Shown: one piece after another, positions 7,677-17,379 of the stretch | Numbering within the stretch: position 1 is the stretch's first letter | Layout: each line of letters begins with the position of its first letter | Assembly: GCA_965222125.1 (NCBI GenBank) | Contig: CBDCTC010000002.1 | Coordinates: forward strand, 186,001-250,000 | Reading direction: 5' to 3' | DNA: 64,000 nt | Source of the DNA: CAZENU01 sp965222125 | Lineage (GTDB): Bacteria > Chloroflexota > Dehalococcoidia > Lucifugimonadales > CAZENU01 | Position numbers and translations under genes: made by a program | The notes under the pieces: generated by a model | The model's input: the letters and a program-made list of their open reading frames with translations, nothing else | Told to the model about the DNA's origin: nothing | The model's database searches: none

Positions 7677-10600
7677 GTGACCGGAGGACGCTTGTTCAAT
7701 CACCTGCACGTCCACACCGAATATAGCCTCCTCGACGGACTGTGCGGCATAGAGCCCCTGGTTGCCAGGGCCTCCGAGCTGGGGATGGACGCGCTTGCGA
7801 TGACCGACCACGGGGTGATGCACGGGGCGATCGACTTCTATCAGGCGAGCACCGCCGCCGGCATCAAGCCCATCATCGGCTGCGAGATGTACGTGGCCCG
7901 CGAAGACCACAAGGGCCGCAGCCCGTCCGAAAAGAGCCCCTACCACCTGACCGTGCTGGCCCGGAACATCGAGGGATACCGAAACCTGCTCAAGCTGGTC
8001 ACCACGGCCCATCTGAAAGGCTTCTACTACAGACCCCGCGTCGACCGCGGCCTGCTGGAGCGCCACCACGAGGGGCTCGTAGTGCTGTCGGGCTGTCCGA
8101 GCGGCGAGGTGCCGGGCCTGCTGGCGCAAGGGCGTATGGACGAGGCGAAGGCGTCCGCCGCCTGGCACCGCGAGGTGTTCGGCGACTACTACCTGGAGCT
8201 GATGGAGCACGGCGGCATCGATGAGCTGCCCGCGATCAACGAGGGTCTGCGGCGGCTGCACGGCGACACCGGAATCCCCCTCGTCGCGACGAACGACGCC
8301 CACTACGTGCGCAAAGAGGAGGCGCGGCTTCAGGACGTGCTCGTGTGCATTCACACGAACACGAACGTCAACGATCCGAAGCGCCTGAAGATGGAAGAGA
8401 ACTCATACTATCTGCGGACCGCGGAAGAGATGTCGGCGCTCTACCCGGAACACCCGGAGGCGATCGAAAACACCCGGCTCATCGCGGGCAAGTGCGACCT
8501 GACGCTCGACTTCGCGCAGCTAAGGCTGCCCAGATTCGCGGTCCCGGACGGCTCCAGCGCCCATGAGTACCTGAGCCGCACCTGCAACGAGGGGCTGGCC
8601 CGGCGCATTCCGAACGCGGGAGAGGCCGAGAAGGAGCGCCTGGCGTACGAGCTGGAGGTCATCCGGGAGATCGGCCTGGCGGACTACTTCCTGGTGGTCT
8701 GGGACATCATGCGGTTCACGAGAGAGAGCGGCATCTACTGCGCGGTCCGGGGCAGCGCCGCCGGAAGCCTGGCTCTCTACTGCCTCGGCGTAACAGACGT
8801 TAATCCGCTGCAGTACGACATCGTCTTCGAGCGGTTCCTGAACATCGAGCGCAGGGAGCTCCCCGACATCGACATGGACTTTCAGGATGACCGGCGTGGG
8901 GAGGTCATCAACTACATCGTGGCCCGTTACGGGCGCGAGCACGTGGCCCAGATCATCACCTTCGGCACGCTGGGCGCAAAGGCGTCGATCCGGGACGTGG
9001 GGCGGGCGTTGGCGATGCCGTACGCGGAGGTCGACAGGATCGCGCGGCTCGTGCCCTCCAGGCTCAACATGACGCTGGATAAGGCGTTGGAGGAAAGCGA
9101 CGAGCTCAAGGAGGTGTACGGCGCCGACGAGAGCATCAGGACCCTTGTCGACACGGCGAGGGGACTGGAGGGCACGACCCGGCACTCGAGCACTCATGCG
9201 GCGGGCATCGTCATCTCGGACGAGCCGCTGAGCGAACACGTGCCGCTGCAGAGGCCGACCAAGGGCGACGAACAGGGCACCCCGGTTACACAGTACGCCA
9301 TGGACCCCGTCGCCGAATTGGGCCTGCTCAAGTTCGACATACTTGGGCTGTCCAACCTGTCCATCCTGGCGAACGCACTGGAGCTGATCGCGCGGACGCA
9401 CGGAGTCCGGCTCAAGCCGGCGGAGATCCCGTTGGACAACGGCGCCGCGTTCGAGCTGTTGTCCCGCGGCGACACCGTGGGCGTGTTCCAGATGGAAGGC
9501 TCGGGCATGACACGAAGCATCAAGGACCTGAAGCCCAGCTCCCTGGGCGACGTGGCCGCGATGATCGCGCTGTACAGGCCCGGGCCCATGGAGCACATCG
9601 ACACGTTCATAAACGCCAAGTACGGCCGCGTCGCGGTGACCTATCCGCACCCGTCTCTGGAGGAGATCCTCAAAGAGACGTACGGCGTAGTCGTCTACCA
9701 GGACCAGGTCTTCCACATCGCCCAGGCGTTTGCCGGCTACACGATGGGCGAGGCCGACATCCTGCGTAAGGCGATGGGCAAGAAGGTCCCGGAGATCATG
9801 GCCCAGGAGCGCGGCAAGTTCATATCGGGCGCGATCGGCAAGGGCCACACTCAGACCGAGGCCGAGCAGGTGTTCTCGCTCGTGGAGCCGTTCGCGGGCT
9901 ACGGGTTCCCCAAGGCACACGCCGTCAGCTACGCCCTGATCTCCTACTGGACGGCCTACCTGAAGGCGAACTACCCGGCCGAGTTCATGGTCTGTCTGCT
10001 CAACGCCTACTCGGACAACACCGACAAGGTCGCGGTCACGGTCGTGGAATGCAGGAGGATGCAGATCGCGGTGCTCGGCCCGAGCGTCAACCGCAGCGGC
10101 GTAGAGTGCGCCATCGAGACGGCCCGGGACGGCTCGCAGCGCATTCGGTTCGGCCTGTCGTCGATCAAGAACGTCGGGACGGGCGCGACCGAGCTGCTCG
10201 TCCAGTCCAGAGGCGACGGGACCTTCGAATCGGTGGAGCGCATGTGCCGCGAGGCGGACATGAGCGGCATGAACACCAAGACGCTGGAGAGCCTGATCAA
10301 GGCGGGCGCCCTGGACGACTTCGGCCCGCGCGGCGGGCTGCTCGAATCGGTCGGCCGCGTCCTCAGCCTCGCCCAGAGCGAGGCGAGCCTGAAGGAGTCG
10401 AACCAGGGCTCGATGTTCGACCTGTTCGGCGACTCGGTGCCCGTGCCCCTGTCGCACATCGAGGTGCCCGAGATCGAAACGCCGGCGGCGGAGAAGCGGA
10501 CATGGGAGATGGAGCTTCTCGGCGTCGACCTGACCGCCAACGGATCGCTGCGGGCCGCCCTACCCGCCGCGGGCTCGGACGCCATCGTGTCAACGGCGCA

Positions 10601-11333
10601 GGTCGGGCCCGACATGGACAAGCGCAAGATCGTGCTGGTAGGCCAGGTCTCGTCCGTCACGGAGCGCCTGACGAAAAACGATAGGCCTTACACGATCGCG
10701 CGGCTACAGCTACAGCAGGGCGAGATCGACGTGTTCGTGTGGAAGAACGTGGTGTCCGAGACGCGCGGGCTGTGGACCGAAGGCGCCTTGGTCACGGTAG
10801 CCGGGACAGTCCGCGCCAGAGGCGACCGGACCAGCATCTCATGCGAGAGCGCAAGCCGGTACGAAATCCCGGGCACCGCCGAGGCCGAGGAAGAACAGGA
10901 CCTGGCCCCCGCGCCGACGCCTACGCCCGCGCCGCCACCGCCAACCGCACCTGCACCTGCACCTGCGCCTGCACCCATCGTACCGCCCGCTCCGACGGTG
11001 CCAACCCCGCCGCCCCCAACCGCGGCGGCAAACGTCGGCGCGTCCGGAAACGGCGGCGCCGGCGAACCGACCACTCCGCGCCACCTGGCGGTCCGGCTAA
11101 AGGAAAGTGACGAGCCCGCTGACGACGCGCGCCTGCTGGACGACATCGTCAGGCTGCTGCTCGAATACCGGGGCGACGACTCAGTCGTCATGGAAGTCGC
11201 CACCGACGGGCGGATCGTCACGCTGGAGTGGCCGCTGGTCAAGGTGAGAATATGCCCGGACCTGGAAGCGGCGCTGACTTCTCTGATGGGCGGCTCCGAC
11301 CGCTTCCTGGTCAAGAAAGGAGCCGACGCCTAG
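7677..11333 (+). CDS. dnaE: DNA polymerase III subunit alpha
   Basis: This is the replicative polymerase catalytic subunit (about 1,218 residues). It begins with the PHP domain (HLHVHTEYSLLDG), followed by the C-family polymerase core with the catalytic PDIDMDF motif near residue 398 and the GSAAGS and YGFPKAHAVSY motifs. An OB fold (KIVLVGQVSSV...) lies near residue 985, and a C-terminal domain of about 80 residues ends the protein. A Pro/Ala/Thr-rich linker of about 45 residues (roughly 1075-1120) separates the OB fold from the C-terminal domain. Start choice is uncertain: GTG at 7677 is used here, but TTG at 7692, preceded by GGAGG at 7683-7687 and giving MFNHLHVH, matches many DnaE N-termini. 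It is followed after 9 bases by a DUF2007 gene. Confidence 0.95.
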   Translation: MTGGRLFNHLHVHTEYSLLDGLCGIEPLVARASELGMDALAMTDHGVMHGAIDFYQASTAAGIKPIIGCEMYVAREDHKGRSPSEKSPYHLTVLARNIEGYRNLLKLVTTAHLKGFYYRPRVDRGLLERHHEGLVVLSGCPSGEVPGLLAQGRMDEAKASAAWHREVFGDYYLELMEHGGIDELPAINEGLRRLHGDTGIPLVATNDAHYVRKEEARLQDVLVCIHTNTNVNDPKRLKMEENSYYLRTAEEMSALYPEHPEAIENTRLIAGKCDLTLDFAQLRLPRFAVPDGSSAHEYLSRTCNEGLARRIPNAGEAEKERLAYELEVIREIGLADYFLVVWDIMRFTRESGIYCAVRGSAAGSLALYCLGVTDVNPLQYDIVFERFLNIERRELPDIDMDFQDDRRGEVINYIVARYGREHVAQIITFGTLGAKASIRDVGRALAMPYAEVDRIARLVPSRLNMTLDKALEESDELKEVYGADESIRTLVDTARGLEGTTRHSSTHAAGIVISDEPLSEHVPLQRPTKGDEQGTPVTQYAMDPVAELGLLKFDILGLSNLSILANALELIARTHGVRLKPAEIPLDNGAAFELLSRGDTVGVFQMEGSGMTRSIKDLKPSSLGDVAAMIALYRPGPMEHIDTFINAKYGRVAVTYPHPSLEEILKETYGVVVYQDQVFHIAQAFAGYTMGEADILRKAMGKKVPEIMAQERGKFISGAIGKGHTQTEAEQVFSLVEPFAGYGFPKAHAVSYALISYWTAYLKANYPAEFMVCLLNAYSDNTDKVAVTVVECRRMQIAVLGPSVNRSGVECAIETARDGSQRIRFGLSSIKNVGTGATELLVQSRGDGTFESVERMCREADMSGMNTKTLESLIKAGALDDFGPRGGLLESVGRVLSLAQSEASLKESNQGSMFDLFGDSVPVPLSHIEVPEIETPAAEKRTWEMELLGVDLTANGSLRAALPAAGSDAIVSTAQVGPDMDKRKIVLVGQVSSVTERLTKNDRPYTIARLQLQQGEIDVFVWKNVVSETRGLWTEGALVTVAGTVRARGDRTSISCESASRYEIPGTAEAEEEQDLAPAPTPTPAPPPPTAPAPAPAPAPIVPPAPTVPTPPPPTAAANVGASGNGGAGEPTTPRHLAVRLKESDEPADDARLLDDIVRLLLEYRGDDSVVMEVATDGRIVTLEWPLVKVRICPDLEAALTSLMGGSDRFLVKKGADA

Positions 11334-11342
11334 GCGTCCAAC

Positions 11343-11561
11343 ATGAAGTGGGTCTACCTGGCCACCGCACCGAATCAGCTGGAGGCCGAGATGTGGCGCG
11401 ACCTTCTGGCGAGCGAGGGATTCGCCGTGACCGTCCGCGGCGGCGACACGATCTCGTACCTCGGCATGTCCAACTACCCTTCGACCATTCTGGTCGACGA
11501 GGAGCAGCACGACGCCGCCAGGAAGGTGCTTGACGAGAGCGTCGGCCGCGCGGCCGAGTAA
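11343..11561 (+). CDS. DUF2007 small protein
   Basis: This 72-residue protein begins MKWVYLATAPNQLEAEMWRD and has the DUF2007 pattern: a beta strand, a helix in which the protein 'climbs' the substrate chain, then GFAVTVRGGD and a final VDEEQHDAARKVL helix. The family is annotated as putative signal-transducing or PII-like and its function is not established. It starts 9 bases after dnaE and is probably cotranscribed with it. Confidence 0.8.
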   Translation: MKWVYLATAPNQLEAEMWRDLLASEGFAVTVRGGDTISYLGMSNYPSTILVDEEQHDAARKVLDESVGRAAE

Positions 11562-11618
11562 CTTCGCAGTGCGCCGGGCGCGGCGCCGACATCGGCGCAG
11601 TTGGGCCCGGTTAGCGGG

Positions 11619-12128
11619 CTAGCCCAACGTCTCTAGGTCTATGAGCCGCTGCTTCAGGTCTAGCTGGGAAGCGCCGCGTCCGAAGCCACGCAGGCTGCCG
11701 TCACTGGCGACGACACGATGGCACGGCACGACGATCGGCAGCCGGTTCCTGGCCATTGACTGGCCGGCGGCGCGAGGCGCCCGCGGCCTGCCTGCCTGCT
11801 CCGCCAGCCACTTGTAGGTGCGGATCTCTCCGTAGGGAATGGTGAGGCACGCCTTCCACGCCGCTCTGAGAAAGGGCGGTGCGTCGCCGACGTCGACATC
11901 TTCGTCTTCGAACCCTATCCGCTCGCCCTCGAAGTAAGCCTCGATGCGCTCCCTCAGCGAGGCCACCTCGCCGGGAGACTCGATCGAGTCCTCAACCTCG
12001 CGGCCCATGACCGACATGCAGTCGGCCGGGGAGTCCTGCGGAAGCGTCGTCCGCCGAACGCCTTTGGCCGACGACACGACGCCGACCCAGCCCAACCGTG
12101 TCCGGAACACATCGTGGAACCTGTCCAT
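11619..12128 (-). CDS. ogt: Methylated-DNA--protein-cysteine methyltransferase
   Basis: This is a suicide repair enzyme that moves the O6-alkyl group of guanine to its own cysteine. The 169-residue protein shows the helix-turn-helix region IPYGEIRTYKWLA, AAGQSMARNRLPIVV and the active-site PCHRV, followed by GSLRGFGRG. The ATG at 12128 is preferred over an upstream TTG at 12143, and a G-rich run sits just before it. It converges on the dnaE/DUF2007 unit. Confidence 0.92.
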   Translation of the reverse strand: MDRFHDVFRTRLGWVGVVSSAKGVRRTTLPQDSPADCMSVMGREVEDSIESPGEVASLRERIEAYFEGERIGFEDEDVDVGDAPPFLRAAWKACLTIPYGEIRTYKWLAEQAGRPRAPRAAGQSMARNRLPIVVPCHRVVASDGSLRGFGRGASQLDLKQRLIDLETLG

Positions 12129-12171
12129 TTGCGAACCCCCCAACGGGACCGATGGCGCCTCGCAGTCTCCC

Positions 12172-14796
12172 CTAGGCGGCGCCGACGGGGACGAGTCTTC
12201 GAAGCGCCCGTAGGAACAGCCTCATCCTCACGCTCTTCCACGCCGCGTCGATTCGTTCGTCTTCGACGGCCTGCCGACCGTAGCGTCCCAGCGCGAACGC
12301 CCAGCCGAGCGTCTGCGCGCCGGCCGCAGTCTTGGGCAGGGCAAGTCCGACGCTTCGGGCGTACTCCAACGGGGTCTGGTGCGGCCCTCTGCGCACGCCC
12401 GCCAGGGTGCCGAGCCTGCTCATCTTGGCATAGGCCCGCTCACCGGGCAGATCGCCCAGGCCGCTCCTCCACGCGAACACGCCGACGAGCAACGCGGCCG
12501 CAAGCGCACCGCCGGCTATCCCGATCGCGACAAGCACCTCGGCCCAGATCGATCCGCCCGGGAGAAACGACAGCGGGCCCTCATCGGGGAACAGAAACTC
12601 GTCGCACGGGTCGAGCTCCTGAGCGAATCCGACGGGCTGAGTCTGGCCGCCGGTTCCACTCGGCTGGTATGAGATCAGCATGACCAGACCTTCGATCAAC
12701 TCCTCCGGCCTGGTGCAGTCGAACGGCGTCGTCTGGAAGTCGCCGGTTTCCACCGAACCGGACGAGGCGGCCTGCGAAGATTCGCCTCCGAATAGCTCGG
12801 ACTCGGGCCAGTTAGGAGTGGGCTCGAAGTCTATCCAACCGAAGCTCGGGAAGTAGACCTGGGACCAGCCGTGACTGTCGGAGTCCCTAACGGCCCGCAG
12901 GGTCGCGCCCTCTTCCAATTCATCACCCGCCGCATAGCCCGCCGCCAGCCGCGCCGGCACGCCGACGGAACGCATCAGCACCGTCATGGCGGAGGCGAAA
13001 TAGTCGCTGTAGCCCTCCTTCGTTTCGAACAGGAAGTTGTCGACACCGTCCGAACCGCGCGGCGGCTTTTCGATCTCCTGCGAGTAGGTGAAGTTGCCGT
13101 CGGCGCGCAGGTAGTCCCTGATCGCCAGGGCCTTCTCTATGGGCGTCTCGGCATCCCGCGTCAGATCGGCGGCAAGGTCGCTGACACGCTGCGGAAGAGT
13201 GTCCGGGAGCTGCAGGTAGTGGTCCTTGACGAATCCTTCGTAGTCCGTCCCTGCCAACTCCAGGTCTTCCATACTGGCCTGCGAGACAAACGAGTTCATC
13301 TCGTAGGCTTCGTTGGCTTGGAGACGCTCCGCAAACCTCCAGGAGATGACGTCGGTGAACTCCGGCTCCGATCGGGCAAGGTGGACAGAGCGCACGTAGG
13401 TGTTGTTCTCATCGTCCTGAGTGTACGCCACCCGGACGAGAATCAGGTCCTCGGGCAGCAGACTCGATATAGTCGATTCTACGAAGGTGCTTACCGGCAA
13501 GCTGAATGTATCGCGCAGCTCTTGGGCCAGCTCCCGTATCTCCGTTGGGAGGCCGCCGTCCCGCCGGTCGCTTCGCATGTCGATCTGGAATCGGAGCGGC
13601 GCGAGCGTTTCGACAATGGCCTCGCGGCTGATCCAGTCGACGTTGCCGCCGGCCAGCAGCCGGTTCGTATCGAACGAGAACTGGACGCGCTGGGCGGTGA
13701 GCTGGCGCTTTTCCGACTCCTGCGGCGGCGGCTGGCTCGATTCGGGACCGATGCGCCGTTTCTGCGTCGCGCCCGCGAACCATCCCTGCGACGTGTACTC
13801 GCTGTACGTTCGCGACAGCCAGTAGTTGGACTCCTCGGACTCCGTTTGAAAGACCACTTCGCCCTCGAAGCTGATCTTGCCTACGAACGGAAGCGAGCTG
13901 CCGAAGAAGCGCCCCGTCCGGTCCTCGCGGGACGGAATCGCGGCCATCAGGCGGCTGAAGTCCTCTTCCACCAACGTGATCGGCGTCCGTCCGAGGTCCC
14001 AGAGAAACACGGCGGCGTCCGTCCTCATTAGCTTCAGCGGGAAGACCGCGGCCGCGAACAATACCACGGCGGCAAAGACGACCGTCGCCCGGACGACAAG
14101 CCACCGGCTGATCGCCAGGGTGGCTACCCGATCGACTCGCCACTGCTCCCTGCGTTGGATCATGGTGACCCTCGCCACGAGCATCATGGCCGAGAAGGTG
14201 AATGCGAGGAAGTGGACCAGATACCGGTTCGGCAAGAAGCTCAGGACGGTCAACATCACCATCCCGCCGAAGAAGAGCCCGACCCAGACGTTCGTCCGAC
14301 GGAACAGGAACCACGCGCCGGCGTATGCCAATAGCCACGTACCGGCCAGCACGCCGAGTGTGAACGGCAGAAGATCGGTGCTGATGCCGCCGGTGGTGGC
14401 CGCCTCGTAGAAGATGTCGAGCCGCGTCCAAGCCTCGCGTAGGCGGTCGGGCAGGCCGTCCCCCTCCGCCAACGTAGAGCCCTGCCACGCAGCGAGAACG
14501 GCGCCCAATACGACGGCCCCGACGTGCAGCAGCGGCGCCGGCGCCCTGAGCTTGGCGAAGCCAAGGCCGACCAGCGTGGCAACGACGACCAGCATCAAGA
14601 TGCCGGGCGTATCGACCCAGTTGGCGTCCCTGACCGTCCAGGCGACCGTGGCGAGAATCAGCAGGAACAGCAGGTAGGTGTCCCAGCCCTGGGCCGGCGA
14701 GTAGCGCGTAAGCCAATCGGGCACCCGGTAGTCCCGGTCAACCGCGCTGTCCGGCCTGTTCGGGTCGAAGACCGCCGTAATGTCCCGTGTTGTCAT
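12172..14796 (-). CDS. DUF3488/transglutaminase-like membrane protein, catalytic Cys position is Ser
   Basis: This 874-residue protein has an N-terminal block of about six membrane segments (DUF3488-like), then a large extracytoplasmic transglutaminase-like domain, one more membrane segment near residue 770 and a short cytoplasmic tail (DUF4129-like). In the transglutaminase core, EGYSDYFASA carries Ser (residue 597) where the catalytic Cys is expected, while the His (H642 in DSHGWSQVY) and Asp (D656 in DFEPTP) are kept. It may therefore be an inactive or altered enzyme. The ATG at 14796 overlaps the DUF58 stop as ATGA, showing translational coupling. MoxR/DUF58/TGc operons are thought to act in envelope protein maturation or assembly. 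Confidence 0.88.
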   Translation of the reverse strand: MTTRDITAVFDPNRPDSAVDRDYRVPDWLTRYSPAQGWDTYLLFLLILATVAWTVRDANWVDTPGILMLVVVATLVGLGFAKLRAPAPLLHVGAVVLGAVLAAWQGSTLAEGDGLPDRLREAWTRLDIFYEAATTGGISTDLLPFTLGVLAGTWLLAYAGAWFLFRRTNVWVGLFFGGMVMLTVLSFLPNRYLVHFLAFTFSAMMLVARVTMIQRREQWRVDRVATLAISRWLVVRATVVFAAVVLFAAAVFPLKLMRTDAAVFLWDLGRTPITLVEEDFSRLMAAIPSREDRTGRFFGSSLPFVGKISFEGEVVFQTESEESNYWLSRTYSEYTSQGWFAGATQKRRIGPESSQPPPQESEKRQLTAQRVQFSFDTNRLLAGGNVDWISREAIVETLAPLRFQIDMRSDRRDGGLPTEIRELAQELRDTFSLPVSTFVESTISSLLPEDLILVRVAYTQDDENNTYVRSVHLARSEPEFTDVISWRFAERLQANEAYEMNSFVSQASMEDLELAGTDYEGFVKDHYLQLPDTLPQRVSDLAADLTRDAETPIEKALAIRDYLRADGNFTYSQEIEKPPRGSDGVDNFLFETKEGYSDYFASAMTVLMRSVGVPARLAAGYAAGDELEEGATLRAVRDSDSHGWSQVYFPSFGWIDFEPTPNWPESELFGGESSQAASSGSVETGDFQTTPFDCTRPEELIEGLVMLISYQPSGTGGQTQPVGFAQELDPCDEFLFPDEGPLSFLPGGSIWAEVLVAIGIAGGALAAALLVGVFAWRSGLGDLPGERAYAKMSRLGTLAGVRRGPHQTPLEYARSVGLALPKTAAGAQTLGWAFALGRYGRQAVEDERIDAAWKSVRMRLFLRALRRLVPVGAA

Positions 14797-16085
14797 GCGG
14801 GCACGCCGACCTCTTGCACTGGCTGTCTGGACGCGGCTTCCAATCCGCTGCGACGGCTCAGGGCGACGGCCAGATCGTCGCTCTTGCGTATCTCGTATAC
14901 GGGGACTCCCAGTCTGCCAAGGCGTTCCAGATTGTCCGACGTGTCGTAGACGCCGCCGAAGGACTGGGCGTTCATCAGCGCGACGCCCACACGGACTCCG
15001 CGGCTCGACAGCTCCCTGAGCGCGATCGTCCACTCCTGTCGTGGGGACGGCGTGACGACTATCAGCGCGCTGCGGTTATCCCACAGCGGCTCTTCGGTCG
15101 CGAGGACATTCTCGAGCGACGTGCCGCCCTCGGTCTTGCTCATCGCAAGATATTCCAGGATCCTGTTGAACTGGCCCGCGCCGGTCTCGGCCTCCAGGAA
15201 GTAGCGCTTGTCGCCGTGGGCTATGAGGCCTACCGGGACGTTGGCCTCTTCGAGGTACATCTTGGCCAGCGAAGCGCCTATAGTCACGCCGTATTCGTCG
15301 GTGCTCTCGTCGAGCTCGCCGGCCTGCACCCCGTGTTCCATATCGATCAGTACCCACAGTTCGCCCGACCGGCCCAGGTCGAACTCTTTGGACATCAGCT
15401 TGCCCATGCGAGCCGTGCTGTTCCAGTGAATCCTGCTGAGGCTGTCGCCGAACGCATAGTCGCGCACGGCCGCCGCGTTCGGGGTGACGTTGTAAGTCCG
15501 CCTGCGGAGGCGGCCGTCGCCGGAGAACTCCGACGCGAGTATGTCGAATCCGGAGAGGTCTACGATCCGGGGATAGACGGTGACGGTACCCTCCTCGCCG
15601 AAGGTCTCCGTGCGGCGGAACAGTCCGAACGGGTCGGTATTGGAGACCTGCAGCGGCCCCAGGCGGTACAGGCCGCGCTTGCGCGCGGGTGTGCGCATCG
15701 TCCATGCATAGTTGGAGCGGGCGTAGCCGGACAGGTTGCCGCTGAGGCCGACCACGGCTCCGCCGGAGTACCCCGGCAGATCGGTCACGTCCCGGACCTC
15801 CAACGAAAGCTTGGGCAGCCGGCTCAGGCTCTTGATGCTGAGCTCCTCTTCGATGGGGTCGCCCACCCGGGCCTGGCTGGTCTTGCGCCCGACCTGGAGA
15901 TCGATCGACCCAACGGACAGCCGGTTCCACAGGTACGCGAACGCGAGGGTGATGGCGAGGACGTAGAAGAGCCGGTACGACAGCGGGTCCCTGGTCGCGA
16001 GCCCGGACAGCAGTGCGAAGGCCATCAGCCCGACGACGAGGTAGAACCTGCGCTGGAGCTGTACCTCGAGCCGCGGCAGTCTCAT
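14793..16085 (-). CDS. DUF58 domain protein
   Basis: The protein has 430 residues with two N-terminal membrane segments, a beta-rich middle and the DUF58 signature region RDYAFGDSLSRIHWNSTAR near residue 220. A von Willebrand A-like fold follows (LWVLIDMEHG). The ATG at 16085 overlaps the MoxR stop by ATGA, and its own stop overlaps the next start the same way. DUF58 proteins partner with MoxR ATPases; the client here is unknown. The tight coupling implies equimolar synthesis with the MoxR and transglutaminase-like proteins. Confidence 0.9.
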   Translation of the reverse strand: MRLPRLEVQLQRRFYLVVGLMAFALLSGLATRDPLSYRLFYVLAITLAFAYLWNRLSVGSIDLQVGRKTSQARVGDPIEEELSIKSLSRLPKLSLEVRDVTDLPGYSGGAVVGLSGNLSGYARSNYAWTMRTPARKRGLYRLGPLQVSNTDPFGLFRRTETFGEEGTVTVYPRIVDLSGFDILASEFSGDGRLRRRTYNVTPNAAAVRDYAFGDSLSRIHWNSTARMGKLMSKEFDLGRSGELWVLIDMEHGVQAGELDESTDEYGVTIGASLAKMYLEEANVPVGLIAHGDKRYFLEAETGAGQFNRILEYLAMSKTEGGTSLENVLATEEPLWDNRSALIVVTPSPRQEWTIALRELSSRGVRVGVALMNAQSFGGVYDTSDNLERLGRLGVPVYEIRKSDDLAVALSRRSGLEAASRQPVQEVGVPA

Positions 16086-17053
16086 CTCGCGAACCACCCC
16101 GCGGTTTCGGCGCCCGGCACCGGAATCCGGTCGACGATCTCTCCGATCACTTCGGCTCCTCCGACGCCGCGCATACGGGCGGCCGCCGAAACGATGATGC
16201 GGTGACTCAGCATGGGCACCGCTAACTCCTTGACGTCATCCGGGAGGACGAAGTCGCGACCTCGGATGAGCGATATCGCCTGCGAGCCTCGGAACAGCAC
16301 CAGTGAGCCCCGGGGCGAGCTTCCCAGCGAGAGGTCGGCGTGGTCGCGAGTCGCCTGGGTAATGGACACGATGTACTGCCGTATCAGGTCGTCCACGAAC
16401 ACCGACCTGACCGCGTCCTGCAGCGCCACGATTTCATCGGCCGACGCGACCGGATCGAGCGATTCGATGGGATGGGCCGTCTCCTGGCCCTTCATGATCT
16501 CCAGCTCCTGCTCCGGGGTCGGGTAGCCGAGCGTTATCCGCAGGAGAAACCGGTCGAGCTGAGCCTCGGGCAGCGGGAAGGTGCCCTCGTACTCGATCGG
16601 GTTCTGGGTAGCCATCACGGTGAACGGCCGGGGCAGCTGGTGAGTGACGCCCTCGACGGTTACCTGCCGCTCTTCCATCGCCTCCAGCAGCGCCGACTGC
16701 GTCTTTGGCGTCGCCCGGTTGATCTCGTCGGCCAACACGAGCTGGGAGATGATGGGTCCGTCTCTGAACTCGAAGTCCTGCGTCTTCTGGTTGTAGATGG
16801 AGACGCCGGTAATGTCGCTCGGCAATAGATCGGGCGTGAACTGGATGCGCCGGAACATGCAGCCGGTGGACCTTGCCAGGCTTCGCGCCAGCATTGTCTT
16901 GCCCACTCCCGGCACGTCCTCGACGAGCATATGGCCCTGGCATATGAGGGCGACGACAGCCAACTCCACGGCGTCGTCCTTGCCGATGATGACCGTCTTG
17001 ATGTTGTGTACGATCTTACGAGCAGCGTCTCGGGCCTTGTCCAGATCGGCCAA
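16082..17053 (-). CDS. MoxR-family AAA+ ATPase
   Basis: This 323-residue chaperone-like ATPase has Walker A VPGVGKT (residues 47-53), Walker B LVLADEINR, the sensor segment ATQNPIEYEG and a C-terminal lid. The start is taken as TTG at 17053, because AAAGGAG (17061-17067) lies 7 bases upstream; the longer open frame from 17107 adds an unlikely basic leader. It is the first gene of the MoxR-DUF58-transglutaminase operon and probably remodels a membrane or metal-dependent client. Confidence 0.92.
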   Translation of the reverse strand: MADLDKARDAARKIVHNIKTVIIGKDDAVELAVVALICQGHMLVEDVPGVGKTMLARSLARSTGCMFRRIQFTPDLLPSDITGVSIYNQKTQDFEFRDGPIISQLVLADEINRATPKTQSALLEAMEERQVTVEGVTHQLPRPFTVMATQNPIEYEGTFPLPEAQLDRFLLRITLGYPTPEQELEIMKGQETAHPIESLDPVASADEIVALQDAVRSVFVDDLIRQYIVSITQATRDHADLSLGSSPRGSLVLFRGSQAISLIRGRDFVLPDDVKELAVPMLSHRIIVSAAARMRGVGGAEVIGEIVDRIPVPGAETAGWFAR

Positions 17054-17379
17054 TGGCGGTCTCCTTTGGTCCGCCGGCTCGCGGGCTGTACGCCCTCCGG
17101 CGGCCACGGTTGGATTGTGGTCGGCTAGGAGCGAGATGTCGTCGTTGCTGAACTCGGGTTCAGTAGCCGCGTCATAATGTTAACAGGAGTTGGGAATTCG
17201 TGGCGATTGCCCGCCATCGAAGCAGAGGGCCGCCAATGTCGGCGCGACAGATACGATTGCCGTGGGCGCGGTTTGGTGTTTGCGTGGGGCGGCCGAACGC
17301 GTTTCGGTTTCGTTGACGCCCCATCGGCCCTGTGATAGGCTTGTGACGCTTTGCACAAACGACGGGCGACGGGTTCCAG
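17054..17379. other. Divergent intergenic region between the MoxR operon and the cta cluster
   Basis: This 326-bp stretch holds no convincing gene. On the plus strand it contains the TTGACG/TAGGCT promoter listed separately. On the minus strand only the MoxR ribosome-binding site and AT-richer sequence near 17175-17185 stand out. Confidence 0.6.
17313..17341 (+). promoter_or_regulatory. Candidate promoter of the cytochrome oxidase cluster
   Basis: TTGACG (17313-17318) and TAGGCT (17336-17341) are 17 bases apart, about 40 bases upstream of the first cta start. Confidence 0.5.

Noticed and set aside
8520..10457. 645-codon open frame on the minus strand inside dnaE
   Set aside because: Antisense frame caused by high GC; the translation is rich in Arg, His, Val and Ala without domains, while the plus strand is clearly DnaE.
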